NCBI RefSeq assembly: GCF_030411995.1 | Contig: NZ_JASNRC010000002.1 | Span: 62,001 to 126,000, forward strand | Direction: 5' to 3' | From: Massilia sp. YIM B02769 | GTDB lineage: Bacteria; Pseudomonadota; Gammaproteobacteria; Burkholderiales; Burkholderiaceae_D | Length of the DNA stretch: 64,000 nucleotides | Part shown: positions 1 to 8,310 of the stretch, piece after piece | Layout: every line of letters starts with the position of its first letter | Numbering within the stretch: position 1 is the stretch's first letter | Position numbers and translations under genes: made by a program | The notes under the pieces: generated by a model | What the model was told of the DNA's origin: nothing | What the model saw: only the letters and a program-made list of their open reading frames with translations | Database searches by the model: none

Positions 1-379
1 AGTTCTAAGGTAGGGTGGACGGGTTCCCCGTCCACGCGTCGATCGTTAGCGCCTCTCGTTCCGGCTCGACGATCTTGCCACCATCATCAATGAGGTAGGG
101 TGGGCGCCCCTGTGCCCACGCGGTAAACGCACGCGTCATCGGGGCTGTTGCCTGCCCCGCTATCGGTCCGCATGATCCGCGTGGGCACGGAGTGCCCACC
201 GTACGGGAAGCGATCCGGACCCGCGGCACGGAAGCCCGGAAACGATCTGGACTCGCGGCACGGAAACCCGGAGACGATCCGGACTTACGGTGACAAACGC
301 CGTTCGACAACCGTGCACGTCTTGACGCTCCCTACCCGCTCGGGCAGAGTTGCGCCAACGTACGCTTCCCCTGCATCCC
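1..379. repeat. Gene-free repeat cluster ahead of the YaiO operon
   Basis: No gene is convincing here. Three copies of the GTAGGGTGGGC-type palindrome lie at about 10-39, 95-122 and 178-204, the third in the opposite orientation. They are followed by a tandem repeat of 32 bp units beginning CGATCYGGAC at 211-242 and 243-274, with a half unit at 275-290. The stretch ATCGGGGCTGTTGCCTG near 138-154 recurs at 20.59 kb. A TTGACG at 322-327 could be a -35 element, but no good -10 follows. Confidence 0.75.
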
Positions 380-1636
380 ATGCCCATCGATTTCCAGCCG
401 CCCCCACCCGCCACCGAACACCTCCAGCCCGCCGCCAACGCCTCCTTCGACGAGCAGTACGAGCAGGCCCGCGCCCTGGCCAACAGCGGCCAGCCGGCCC
501 TGGCGGTCGCCGCCTACAACGCCCTGCTCACCCGCTCGCCCGGCAACGTCGACGTCCTGCTCGGCCGCGGCATCGCCTACACGCGCCTGGACCGCTGGGC
601 CGAGGCCCAGGCCGACCTGGAAGCGGCAGCGAAAGCCTCGCCCGACTACGCCGACGTCTGGCTTGCACTCGGCAACCTGCACCAGTGGCACGACCAGCCC
701 GAACCGGCGATTGCCGCCTACAGCCGCCTGATCGACCTGCGTCCGAACGACCCGGCAAGCTGGCTGGCCCGCGCCCGCGCCTACCGCGCCGCCGGCAAGC
801 TGGCCGAAGCCCGCGCCGACCTGGCGCAGGCACGCACAGCCGGCGGCAACGCAGCCGAGATCGACGCCTTCGACGCCGCGCTCACCCCTGCCCTCGCCGC
901 CGCCGTCACGCCCCAGCCGCGCGCCGGCAACCCGGAAGCGGCGCTGGCCGCCGGCTATACCTGGGCCGCCAGCCTGTCCGGCAGCTGGACCGATGTGGGA
1001 AGCGGCCCGCGCTGGAACGACCAGACCGCGAGCGTGCGCCACTACATGCAACGCGGCTCGATCGGCTTCGAGACCCTGCGCGCGCACCGCTTCGACCAGA
1101 CCGGCTATGCCTGGGCGCTCGATGCCTACACCGACTTGTGGCGCGGCGCCTACGCCAACCTGCGCTACCAGCGCGCCCCGTCCGGCCGCCTGTTCCCGGA
1201 AAATGCGGGCCGCATCGAGATCTGGCAGTCGCTCGGCAGCGGCTGGGAAGCCTCGCTCAGCGACGACGTGCTCGGCTTCGATTCGCGCGTGAACATCTAC
1301 GGCGTCAGCCTCGCCAAGTACGTCGGCAACTGGTACGTCCAGCTGCGCCACCAGAACATCGTCTCCGACGGTTCGCACAGCAGCGGCGACCGCCTGCTGG
1401 CGCGTTATTACTATGCCGGCGACGCCGACAGCTACGTCGAAGCCACGGCGAACCGCGGCCGCAGCGACGACCCGCTGTCGCTGGCCGGCGGCCGCGCGCG
1501 TTCCGGCGGCGGCAGCCTGACCTGGATCCGCTACTGGTCGCGCGACTGGGGCAGCAAGGTCGGCGTGAATGTTTCGCGCGACGGGAATGACGCGCGCGAA
1601 CGCGGCCTCTCCTTCGGGCTGTACCGCCGGTGGTAA
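380..1636 (+). CDS. TPR-containing YaiO-family outer membrane beta-barrel protein
   Basis: A 418-residue protein with two parts. Residues about 20-150 form TPR-like helical repeats (alternating Ala/Leu helices with RSPGNVD and LRPNDPAS turns). Residues about 190-418 are rich in alternating aromatic and polar strands and end in the aromatic terminus FGLYRRW, as in outer membrane beta-barrels. The order matches YaiO/PgaA-type proteins, which work at the outer membrane in polysaccharide export or remodelling. ATG 380 is preferred over in-frame TTG 350; an in-frame stop at 323-325 blocks anything longer. Oddly, neither start gives a signal peptide, so the 5' end may be damaged by the repeats just upstream. 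The next gene starts inside its last codons, so the two are translationally coupled. Confidence 0.75.
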   Translation: MPIDFQPPPPATEHLQPAANASFDEQYEQARALANSGQPALAVAAYNALLTRSPGNVDVLLGRGIAYTRLDRWAEAQADLEAAAKASPDYADVWLALGNLHQWHDQPEPAIAAYSRLIDLRPNDPASWLARARAYRAAGKLAEARADLAQARTAGGNAAEIDAFDAALTPALAAAVTPQPRAGNPEAALAAGYTWAASLSGSWTDVGSGPRWNDQTASVRHYMQRGSIGFETLRAHRFDQTGYAWALDAYTDLWRGAYANLRYQRAPSGRLFPENAGRIEIWQSLGSGWEASLSDDVLGFDSRVNIYGVSLAKYVGNWYVQLRHQNIVSDGSHSSGDRLLARYYYAGDADSYVEATANRGRSDDPLSLAGGRARSGGGSLTWIRYWSRDWGSKVGVNVSRDGNDARERGLSFGLYRRW

Positions 1637-3966
1637 GCCTGCGTCCTTCCGTGTTCGAGCGCCTGGGGCGGGCACTCGCCTTTCCGCTGGCGGCAATGCC
1701 GGCACTGGTGGCGGCCTGGTTCTGCCTGCGCATCGCCGAAGCCGTCCACGCCAGCGGCGCCGGCGTCGCGCAATCGAGCCTGTTCGGCGCGGGCCTGGGC
1801 AACGACCTGCTGTCGCTCGGTCGCTTCGCCTTCGTGTTCCTGGTGGGCGCGCTGCCGCTGGCCTTCATTCCTTCACAGCGCTGGCGCACGGCGGCGCTCG
1901 GCCTGCTGTGGAGCGTGCTGCTGCTGGCGCATGCGGCGCTGCTGCAATACCACTGGGTATCGGGCGTGCCGCTCGGGGCCGACCTGTTTGCCTATTCGGC
2001 GAGCGAAGTCGGGGCCACCGTCGCCGGCGGCTGGACCCTGAGTCCGATGCTGGGCGTGGCCGTGATGGCGGCGCTGGCCAGCCTGTGGGCGCTGCTGTCG
2101 ATGAGCGTGCGCGACTGGTGGTTCCGTCCCGGCGCCCGTGCCGGCTACGCCGCCCTCGCCGTGAGCCTGTGCGCCTTTGCCCTGCTGCCGCAGCGCTTCG
2201 CGCCGGCCGTGGCGCGCACCGATGCCGACGTCGACTACCTGCTGAACAAGACCGCCTTCTTCGTCGACAGCAACCTGGCGCGCCTGCATGGCGCCGGCGC
2301 CGCCGCGCCGCGCACGGAGGCGCAGACACCCTGGTCCGGCCAGGACCCGCGCTACCCCTTCGTCCACGTCGACCGCACGCCCGATACCCTCGGCCCCTTG
2401 ATGAACACGCGTCCCGGCGCGCCGCCGCCCAAACTCGTCTTCATCATCGTCGAAGGCCTGGGCCGCAGCTTCTCCGGACCGAACGCGCGCCTGGGCAGCT
2501 TCACGCCCTTCCTCGACGAGCTGGCCGGCCGCAGCCTGTACTTCGAGAACTTCGTGGCCGGCCAGGGCCGCACCTTCGGCGTGCTGACCACGGTCTTCGG
2601 TTCGCTTCCCTTCGGCGAGAACGGCCTGGCGGCGCTGGGCGACAAGCTGCCGCGCCACGCCTCGCTGCTGTCGATCCTGAAGAGCCAGGACTACCGGCTG
2701 CGCTTTTATTCCGGCTCGAACCTCGAGTTCGACAACGAAGGCATCTTCCTGCGCCGCCAGGGCGTCGACAGCCTGGTCAGCGAAAAGGACTTCGGCCCGC
2801 CCTACGCGCGCAGCAACGACTGGGGCTATGCCGACCGCGACCTGATGGAAGTGGCATCCGAGCGCGAAGCCAGGGCCCCGGCCGGCCCGGCGGTGACCAT
2901 CGTCCAGACCACCAGCATGCACAGCCCCTTCACCTTCCCCGGCAAGGAGGCCTGGCTGCGCCGCGTCGACGAGCGCATGGCCGGGCTGAAGCTGCCCGAT
3001 TCCCCGGTCTACCGGAACGGCCGCGACATCTTCGCCAGCATCCTGTACACCGACGACGCCTTGCGCCTGTTCTTCGAGCGCGCCGCCAAGCTGCCGGACT
3101 ACGGGAACACCATCTTCATCATCACCGGCGACCACCGCCTGCCCGAGCTGCCGATGGACACGCGCATCGAGCGCTACCACGTGCCGCTGATCGTGTATTC
3201 GCCGATGCTGAAGGCGCCGCTGTCGGTGAAGGCGATCTCCTCGCAGTTCGACATCGCGCCCTCGCTGCTGGCCTACCTGGCCAACAACCACGGCCTGAAG
3301 ACGCCGAAAGAGGTGACCTGGATCGGCACCGGCCTCGATACCGAGCCGTCGTTCCGCAACCTGCACGTGATTCCGCTGAAGCAGACCAAGACCGAGATGA
3401 GCGACTTCGTCTCCGGCACCGCCTACCTGGCGCAGGGCCGGCTCTACACGGTCGGCGACGGCATGCAGCTCGATCCGAATACCGACGCCGGCGCCCTGGC
3501 GCGCGCCCAGGCCCAGTTCCGCGACTTCCTGGAAGCGAACGGCACCGCCGGACGCAGCACGGCATTGCTGCCGCAGGGCGATGCACGCCTGGCCGGCTAC
3601 GGCGGCGAACGCACCCTGCGCGGCACCGCGCTGGCGGCCAACGCCGGCGACCTCGGCGTGGGCAAGCTGCGGCGCATCGCCGACACGAAGGAGGTGGCAT
3701 TCGAAGCCACCTTCACCAATCACGGCGTCGACACCTCGCCCGCGTTCGTGCCGCTCTTGGTCGTCGCCAACGAACACGGGCTGGAACTGAACGAAACCGC
3801 CGCGCCGGTACGCACGCTGGCGCCGGGCGAGACCGTGACGATCGTCCTGCGTCCGGATGTGCGCAAGGTGGCGCCGGGCAGCTATTTCGTGTCGGTCCTG
3901 CCCTCGCATCCGGACACCGGCCGTCCGCTCGGCGTCGGCCAATACCACGTGGAGACCCGCCTGTGA
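1630..3966 (+). CDS. LTA-synthase/sulfatase-family membrane phosphotransferase
   Basis: A 778-residue alkaline-phosphatase-superfamily enzyme. About five hydrophobic segments occupy residues 10-200, followed by a periplasmic sulfatase-like catalytic domain (about 265-560). Visible catalytic features are KLVFIIVEGLG (metal-binding Glu), GQGRTFG (the Thr that is phosphorylated in LtaS), TSMHSPF and TGDHRLPE (Asp-His metal ligands). The family moves phosphoglycerol or similar groups from lipids to polymers or glycans. The C-terminal 120 residues look like an Ig/CARDB-type beta domain. GTG 1630 overlaps the upstream stop by seven bases, and the next gene overlaps this stop by four, so all three genes form one operon. 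The substrate is unknown; OpgB-like modification of a glycan is the simplest idea. Confidence 0.82.
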   Translation: MVSLRPSVFERLGRALAFPLAAMPALVAAWFCLRIAEAVHASGAGVAQSSLFGAGLGNDLLSLGRFAFVFLVGALPLAFIPSQRWRTAALGLLWSVLLLAHAALLQYHWVSGVPLGADLFAYSASEVGATVAGGWTLSPMLGVAVMAALASLWALLSMSVRDWWFRPGARAGYAALAVSLCAFALLPQRFAPAVARTDADVDYLLNKTAFFVDSNLARLHGAGAAAPRTEAQTPWSGQDPRYPFVHVDRTPDTLGPLMNTRPGAPPPKLVFIIVEGLGRSFSGPNARLGSFTPFLDELAGRSLYFENFVAGQGRTFGVLTTVFGSLPFGENGLAALGDKLPRHASLLSILKSQDYRLRFYSGSNLEFDNEGIFLRRQGVDSLVSEKDFGPPYARSNDWGYADRDLMEVASEREARAPAGPAVTIVQTTSMHSPFTFPGKEAWLRRVDERMAGLKLPDSPVYRNGRDIFASILYTDDALRLFFERAAKLPDYGNTIFIITGDHRLPELPMDTRIERYHVPLIVYSPMLKAPLSVKAISSQFDIAPSLLAYLANNHGLKTPKEVTWIGTGLDTEPSFRNLHVIPLKQTKTEMSDFVSGTAYLAQGRLYTVGDGMQLDPNTDAGALARAQAQFRDFLEANGTAGRSTALLPQGDARLAGYGGERTLRGTALAANAGDLGVGKLRRIADTKEVAFEATFTNHGVDTSPAFVPLLVVANEHGLELNETAAPVRTLAPGETVTIVLRPDVRKVAPGSYFVSVLPSHPDTGRPLGVGQYHVETRL

Positions 3967-4904
3967 CACGCTCGTTTGCAAGCCGTTGGTTTGCCGCCCT
4001 GCTGCTGGGCCTTGCCGCGCTGGGGGCGCACGCCGCCGAGCGCATCGGCCCGCGAGCCATCTGGACCTGGGAAGAAGATTCGTACGCGATGCTGGACGAC
4101 CCGGCCGCCGCCGGCCGCGCCATCGACTTCCTGAAGTCGAAGTCGATCGACACCGTGTTCCTGTATGCCGACGCGTTTGACGGACGCAACCTGATCGTGA
4201 GCCAGCCCCAGGCGTACCGGCGTTTGATCCGGCGCCTGCACGCCTCCGGCATGAAGGCCTACGCCCTGCTCGGCTCGGGCTACCTGCACACCGAACGCTA
4301 CGTGCTGCCCCGGCACCGCCAGGAAGCCCTGGCCATGCTGCAGCGCGTCCTCGACTACAACAAGGCCGCCGCACCCGAGGAACGTTTCGACGGCATCAAC
4401 GTCGACATCGAACCGCACATCCTCGACGAATGGTCGACCCGCAAGATGGCGCTGCTGGGCGAATTCATCGCGCTGTCGGACGCGCTGATGGCGGCCAAGC
4501 GCGCATCCGGCCAGACCCTGCCGCTGGGGCCGGCAATTCCCTTCTGGCTCGACGGCATGCGCCTCGAGTACAAGGGGCAAACGAAACCGGTGAGCCAGCA
4601 CGTGCAGGACATCTACGACTACGTGGCGCTGATGGACTACCGCGACCATGCGGATGGCGGCGACGGCATCGTCAGCCACGCGCTGGACGAGCTGCGGTAC
4701 GCCGAACGCATCGACCGCCGCGTGCTGATCGGCGTGGAGACGCTGCCGAACGCGATCAGGAAGGTCTCCTTCCACCACCTGAAGGAAGCCGACATGGAGC
4801 GCGAGCTGAACGCGACGGCGCAAAGCGTGGGCGCGATGCAGCCTTTCGGCGGCTTCGTGATCCACCATTACGGGTCGTATCGGAGGTGGCTGGGGCTGGA
4901 CTGA
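3963..4904 (+). CDS. Secreted TIM-barrel glycoside-hydrolase-like protein
   Basis: A 313-residue protein with a clear Sec signal peptide (residues 1-24, hydrophobic core AALLLGLAALGA, cleavage after AHA). The mature part alternates beta strands and helices as in a TIM barrel. The strand FDGINVDIEPH resembles the DxxDxDxE catalytic strand of GH18-type glycosidases, with Asn in place of the second Asp. A later strand, YVALMDYRDHA, fits a substrate-cleft strand. GTG 3963 overlaps the preceding TGA by four bases (GTGA), which fixes the start. As third gene of the envelope operon it probably trims or binds the glycan handled by its partners. I do not recognise an exact family; activity is inferred. 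Confidence 0.62.
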   Translation: MTRSFASRWFAALLLGLAALGAHAAERIGPRAIWTWEEDSYAMLDDPAAAGRAIDFLKSKSIDTVFLYADAFDGRNLIVSQPQAYRRLIRRLHASGMKAYALLGSGYLHTERYVLPRHRQEALAMLQRVLDYNKAAAPEERFDGINVDIEPHILDEWSTRKMALLGEFIALSDALMAAKRASGQTLPLGPAIPFWLDGMRLEYKGQTKPVSQHVQDIYDYVALMDYRDHADGGDGIVSHALDELRYAERIDRRVLIGVETLPNAIRKVSFHHLKEADMERELNATAQSVGAMQPFGGFVIHHYGSYRRWLGLD

Positions 4905-4933
4905 AGAGCGCACCGGGCGCCATGATGAATCGA

Positions 4934-4961
4934 TTGTTTTATTTTAGGAAACTGCTAGACT
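4934..4961 (+). promoter_or_regulatory. Possible sigma70 promoter of the lipoprotein gene
   Basis: An AT-rich island in GC-rich surroundings holds TTGTTT (4934-4939) and TAGACT (4956-4961), separated by 16 bp and ending 30 bp before the ATG at 4992. Confidence 0.35.
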
Positions 4962-4991
4962 TGTCATTTTCTTAACTCATCCTGCGCCGCC

Positions 4992-6572
4992 ATGCCACTT
5001 GCCAGCCAGCTTGCCCGCTCCGTTCCCGTTGCCGTCCTGCTCGCTACGCTGGCGGGCTGCGCCTCGGTCTCCGTCGCCACCGATCCCCTGAAACTGCCGG
5101 CCGGCGCCAACCAGAGCCCGGTAGTGGTGAGCATCACCGCCAACACCGGCCAGGTCCAGGGCTTTACCGACATGTCGGTTCACCTGGTGCCGCCCAAGGG
5201 CCGCGACAACGAGACCCCGCAGTACTTCGTCCTGCAACGCAAGGCGCCCGACATGGCGCGCGACACCTCGCTGTTCGTCGGTGCGCTGCCGCCCGGCGAA
5301 TACGAGATCAACGCGCTCCGCGATGCCACCAGCAACAAGATCCTGCGCCTGGACAATGGCAGCAAGAAGCTCGACAGCTTCGTGGTGGAAGCGGGCAAGC
5401 CGGTCGACCTGGGCCGCATGATCGTCACGCCGATCAACAACCACATCCTGTTCAGGCGCAGCGAGCGGGTCGGCTCGAACACGCTGCTGCTCGAACGCGC
5501 TTCGCCGCAGCACGCGGCGCTGTTCGCGCGCGCGCCGGCGAGCGGCTGGGGCCACCCGCGCCTGCCGGCAGACCGGGCCGAGGAATACGCGGCCTCGCGT
5601 CCGCTGGGCGCCAACTGCCCGACCGAACTGCCCGATGGCGCGGTGGTGGCCGCCAGCCGCCTCGGCGTGGTGCTGCGGCGCGCGCCGGATGGCCGCTGGA
5701 GCGCACTGCGCGGCCCCGGCATCGACTCGCTGCTGTGCGTGACGGCGGCCGACCTGCCCGACGCCGAACTGCTGGCCGTCGGCGAATTCAGCACCCTGCT
5801 GCGCAAGCCGCCGCAGGAAGACAAGCTGCTGCCGGTAGCCACCGGCAACCTGCCCGCCGGGAACATCGTCGGCATCACCGGCAGCCGCAAGGCCGGCTGG
5901 ACCGTCGGCGTGCACAGCGGGAGTACCGTGACCGTCCTGCATACGCCGGCGCTGCATTCCGGGAACTGGAAACCGGTGGCATCGCTCGATGTCGGCTTCA
6001 GCTTCTGGACCGGCGCCCACAACTTCTGGATGTGGGGCGATGCTCAGCGCATGGGCTACACGGTGACTACCGGGCCGATCCACGAGCTCGACTACGCCAG
6101 CGGCACATGGACCACGCTCGACACCCCGAACAAGGCCCCGTTGCGCGAGGTGGCCTTCGAACCCTCGGGCGCCGTCGGCGTGCTGACCTCGGCGGCCGGT
6201 GGCGCGGGCGGCATCTTTGCCGGCGTCTTCGTCTCGAACGACCGTGCGCGCAGCTGGAAGCCGGTGGAGGTGCCGTACAACGTGAAGGTCGCCCCGATCC
6301 GGCACGATTACGCCGGCACCATGTACATGGCCGGCGGCGCGCTGAGCGAGCCGGAACTGCAGGTCAGCAAGGACGGCGGCAAGACCTGGACCCACGCGGC
6401 CAAGCGCAGCCTGGGACGCCAGCTGCTGCCGCTGCGCTCGGGCGAACTGCTCGATTTCGGCGGCGCCGAGCATGGCATCTTCTCGATCGGCCACTCCACC
6501 GATGGCGGACGCACCTGGGAGGTCGAATACAGCAATTTCGACCGCAGGGCTTACGAGATGAGTCGGAAATAA
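4992..6572 (+). CDS. Putative outer-membrane lipoprotein with BNR/Asp-box propeller
   Basis: A 526-residue lipoprotein. Residues 1-23 are a type II signal peptide with lipobox LAGC (Cys23). Residues 30-150 form a beta-rich domain (PGEYEINALRD). The rest contains repeated Asp-box-like motifs, SKDGGKTWT and STDGGRTWE plus the weaker SNDRARSWK, which mark the turns of sialidase/BNR or photosystem-assembly (YCF48-like) beta-propellers. These motifs alone do not show enzymatic activity. The gene has its own upstream AT-rich promoter-like region and stands alone between the envelope operon and a convergent gene. Likely a surface or periplasmic binding or scaffold protein; the ligand is unknown. Confidence 0.6.
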   Translation: MPLASQLARSVPVAVLLATLAGCASVSVATDPLKLPAGANQSPVVVSITANTGQVQGFTDMSVHLVPPKGRDNETPQYFVLQRKAPDMARDTSLFVGALPPGEYEINALRDATSNKILRLDNGSKKLDSFVVEAGKPVDLGRMIVTPINNHILFRRSERVGSNTLLLERASPQHAALFARAPASGWGHPRLPADRAEEYAASRPLGANCPTELPDGAVVAASRLGVVLRRAPDGRWSALRGPGIDSLLCVTAADLPDAELLAVGEFSTLLRKPPQEDKLLPVATGNLPAGNIVGITGSRKAGWTVGVHSGSTVTVLHTPALHSGNWKPVASLDVGFSFWTGAHNFWMWGDAQRMGYTVTTGPIHELDYASGTWTTLDTPNKAPLREVAFEPSGAVGVLTSAAGGAGGIFAGVFVSNDRARSWKPVEVPYNVKVAPIRHDYAGTMYMAGGALSEPELQVSKDGGKTWTHAAKRSLGRQLLPLRSGELLDFGGAEHGIFSIGHSTDGGRTWEVEYSNFDRRAYEMSRK

Positions 6573-6603
6573 GGGCGGCAAGCAGGCGGCCCGCCGCCTT
6601 GCG

Positions 6604-6996
6604 TCAGATGGCGATCACACGGTTCAGCCGGATCGTGTGCTGCTGCTCCTTGCCCTCGGCGGTCCAGCGCTGGTGGGCTTCCAGGGTGGATTCGTCGACG
6701 CGGCGCCACTCGAAGCGGCTGGGCGCGTTGACCGGCTCGAAGACCGCGCTGTCGCGGCCGATGCTCGACGCGCGCCAGGTGAAGTCGCCCCATTGCGAGG
6801 TGACTTCGCCATCCTTGAAGGAGATGGTGCTGCCGTCGGTGCGTTCGACGAAGCTTTCGTCGGCGTAGCGGTGCGACTGGAATACGTTCGGCTCGGGATG
6901 ATCGTACTCTTCGTAGTAGACCTTGCCGTCGGCGCTTTCGCCGCGCCAGCGGCCAACCAGGAACTGCAGTTGCGCGAACTCGTCGATGCTGAACAT
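6604..6996 (-). CDS. Conserved small cytosolic protein, lipocalin/DUF1579-like
   Basis: A 130-residue protein without signal peptide or membrane segments. The N-terminal FLVGRWRGES, followed by many short predicted beta strands with conserved Trp and Arg, resembles the LxGxWxG opening of small beta-barrel (lipocalin or nitrobindin-like) families. GGGAG lies five bases before ATG 6996 and fixes the start. It is convergent with the lipoprotein gene, with 31 bp between stops, and diverges from the Dabb gene at 7128. No enzyme motif is visible and I cannot name its ligand. Confidence 0.6.
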   Translation of the reverse strand: MFSIDEFAQLQFLVGRWRGESADGKVYYEEYDHPEPNVFQSHRYADESFVERTDGSTISFKDGEVTSQWGDFTWRASSIGRDSAVFEPVNAPSRFEWRRVDESTLEAHQRWTAEGKEQQHTIRLNRVIAI

Positions 6997-7127
6997 GGGA
7001 ACTCCCTTTCGCAGGATGGTCCGGGAACTCTACACCGATCGCCGATGTCGCGTCACGCGCAAGCATGCGCGCACGGCCCTGGCACAGGCGTGTAAGATTG
7101 CTTGTCTTTTAACCCACACCATTCGCC

Positions 7128-7448
7128 ATGACCGCCAACCCATCCGCCACCCTGCGCCACGTTGTCCTGTTCGCCTTCAAGGAAACCGCCACGCCCGAGC
7201 AGATCGACGCCGTGGTGGCCGACTTCGCCACCCTGCCAACCGCCATTCCGGGCATCGTGTCCTACGAATGGGGCACCAACGTCAGCCCGGAAGGCCTGAA
7301 CGACGGCTTTACCCACTGCTTCACGCTGACGTTTGCCAGCGCCGAGGCGCGCGACGGCTACCTGGTGCATGCGGCACACCAGCGCTTCGTCGACACCCTG
7401 GGCGCGAGCCTGGCGCGCTCGCTGGTGCTGGATTACTGGGCGCAGTAA
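7128..7448 (+). CDS. Dabb (stress-responsive alpha/beta barrel) domain protein
   Basis: A 106-residue single-domain protein. LRHVVLFAFKETATPEQIDAV opens a ferredoxin-like fold, followed by the conserved GIVSYEWGTN and the helix-strand end HQRFVDTL...LVLDYW, all typical of Dabb domains (dimeric alpha+beta barrels). Family members bind small hydrophobic molecules or have minor catalytic roles; nothing here predicts a substrate. Its stop codon is immediately followed by AGGA and a short leader reading frame at 7459, so it may be cotranscribed with the CxCWMCG gene downstream. Confidence 0.8.
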   Translation: MTANPSATLRHVVLFAFKETATPEQIDAVVADFATLPTAIPGIVSYEWGTNVSPEGLNDGFTHCFTLTFASAEARDGYLVHAAHQRFVDTLGASLARSLVLDYWAQ

Positions 7449-7458
7449 AGGAACTGAA

Positions 7459-7608
7459 ATGAAACTGTATCGCTGGACGAGTTACTCCATACCTATCCCC
7501 GGTGGCAATCGTGCCGCCGGGGTCACTGGAGTAAGCCATGAAAAATATGTTGCGCGCCATTCGGCGCCACCACGCTGCTCGACTGAAACACGCACGTCGC
7601 TTGTATAG
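7459..7608 (+). CDS. Possible 49-residue leader peptide spanning an RBS hairpin
   Basis: ATG 7459 is preceded by AGGA six bases upstream, overlapping the stop region of the Dabb gene. The frame reads MKLYRWTSYSIPIPGG and onward to TAG 7606-7608. It passes straight through the hairpin at 7482-7534 and overlaps the start of the next gene in another frame. Translation of it would melt the hairpin and free the downstream GGAG. The peptide resembles no family I know. It may be only an untranslated region that happens to be open. Confidence 0.3.
   Translation: MKLYRWTSYSIPIPGGNRAAGVTGVSHEKYVARHSAPPRCSTETRTSLV
7482..7534 (+). promoter_or_regulatory. Two-stem hairpin sequestering the RBS of the CxCWMCG gene
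   Basis: Outer stem TTACTCCA (7482-7489) pairs perfectly with TGGAGTAA (7527-7534). Inner stem CCCCGGTGGC (7497-7506) pairs with GCCGCCGGGG (7513-7522) with one G-U pair and a six-base loop. GGAG at 7528-7531, six bases before ATG 7538, is the Shine-Dalgarno sequence and lies inside the outer stem. There is no T-run, so this is not a classical terminator. Confidence 0.55.
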
Positions 7609-7762
7609 CGGCCGCCACGATCCCGCCGATCCGCGCCTGGCCGGATTGGTCTTGCATACGCCGAAATCCTGCAGCTGCTGGATGTGCGGCCACGTTCGGC
7701 GCCACCAGGGCCGTACCTTGGCCGAATTGCGCCATCTTGCCGCGCTGGCCGAGCAAAGCTGA
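7538..7762 (+). CDS. Small CxCWMCG-motif protein
   Basis: A 74-residue, very basic protein. The N-terminal IRRHHAARLKHARRLY is a positively charged helix, followed by TPKSCSCWMCGHVRR, where three cysteines in a CxCxxC arrangement suggest a metal-binding knuckle. From memory, short proteins with an RRHHxxRLK opening and a TPxPCSCWMCG motif are widespread, conserved and uncharacterised in bacteria. The basic charge and Cys cluster would suit RNA or ribosome binding, which is inference. The RBS GGAG is held in the upstream hairpin, suggesting translational control. Confidence 0.7.
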   Translation: MKNMLRAIRRHHAARLKHARRLYSGRHDPADPRLAGLVLHTPKSCSCWMCGHVRRHQGRTLAELRHLAALAEQS

Positions 7763-7776
7763 TCGCCGATTTAAGG

Positions 7777-7800
7777 ACGCGTGCATGTTTGCGCACGCGT
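7777..7800. terminator. Hairpin between convergent genes
   Basis: ACGCGTGC (7777-7784) and GCACGCGT (7793-7800) form a perfect 8 bp stem with an 8-base loop between two convergent genes. The position suits a terminator but no T-tract follows. Confidence 0.35.
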
Positions 7801-7830
7801 TCGTGGTCGATCCGATCCGGTTCGCCAGGG

Positions 7831-8205
7831 TCAGTCGCTGACCACGTGCCAGACATCCATCACCTTGTCGCCCTTGCGCTCGCCCGCCTTGGCATCCTTG
7901 GCGTACAGGTAGAGCGGCTTGCCCTTGTAGGCCAGCTGCTTCGCGCCATCGTCGCGCGTGACCACCGAGTACGGCGATGTCACGCTGTCGCCCGTGACCG
8001 GTACCGGCGGCCACATTTTGGCGCAGCCGTCGTTGCAGGCGCTCTTGCCCGAGCCGGCGGTGTCCTTGTCGAAGGTATAGACCGTCATGCCCGAGGCGTC
8101 GGCCAGCACGCCGTCGATTTTCTTGAGGGACTGGGCGGATGCGGCGGCGCTCGACAAGGCAAGCGCGGCGGCAAGGGCCGCAGATATGGGATACATCGCT
8201 TTCAT
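7831..8205 (-). CDS. Secreted COG4315/PF03640 repeat protein
   Basis: A 124-residue exported protein. Residues 1-24 are a Sec signal peptide (ISAALAAALALSSAAASA). The mature part has the two family motifs of the type Yx(F/Y/W)xxD: VYTFDKD and LYLYAKD, with a CNDGCAKMWPP segment between them whose two cysteines may form a disulfide. Proteins of this family are periplasmic, of unknown function, and often found near redox or stress genes. GGGAG upstream supports ATG 8205 over longer alternatives. It reads in the same direction as the LysR gene, 105 bp downstream of it. Confidence 0.8.
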   Translation of the reverse strand: MKAMYPISAALAAALALSSAAASAQSLKKIDGVLADASGMTVYTFDKDTAGSGKSACNDGCAKMWPPVPVTGDSVTSPYSVVTRDDGAKQLAYKGKPLYLYAKDAKAGERKGDKVMDVWHVVSD

Positions 8206-8310
8206 GACTGGCTCCCGATGAAGACTGGTGGAGGTCCAGTATAGGACGGGTAAACAAGCATGACGTCCGCTGCGTCGGTAAAAAGCAACGCCCTCAAGAG
8301 ACAACCATCG

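Noticed and set aside
1569..3962. Long plus-strand open frame running ahead of the glycosidase-like gene
   Set aside because: The part before 3963 is Arg/Pro-rich shadow of the LTA-synthase-like gene; the real start is GTG 3963 with a signal peptide.
7482..7856. A 124-residue minus-strand frame across the CxCWMCG gene
   Set aside because: No Shine-Dalgarno sequence, Arg/Gly-rich and without motifs; the plus-strand small gene is better supported.
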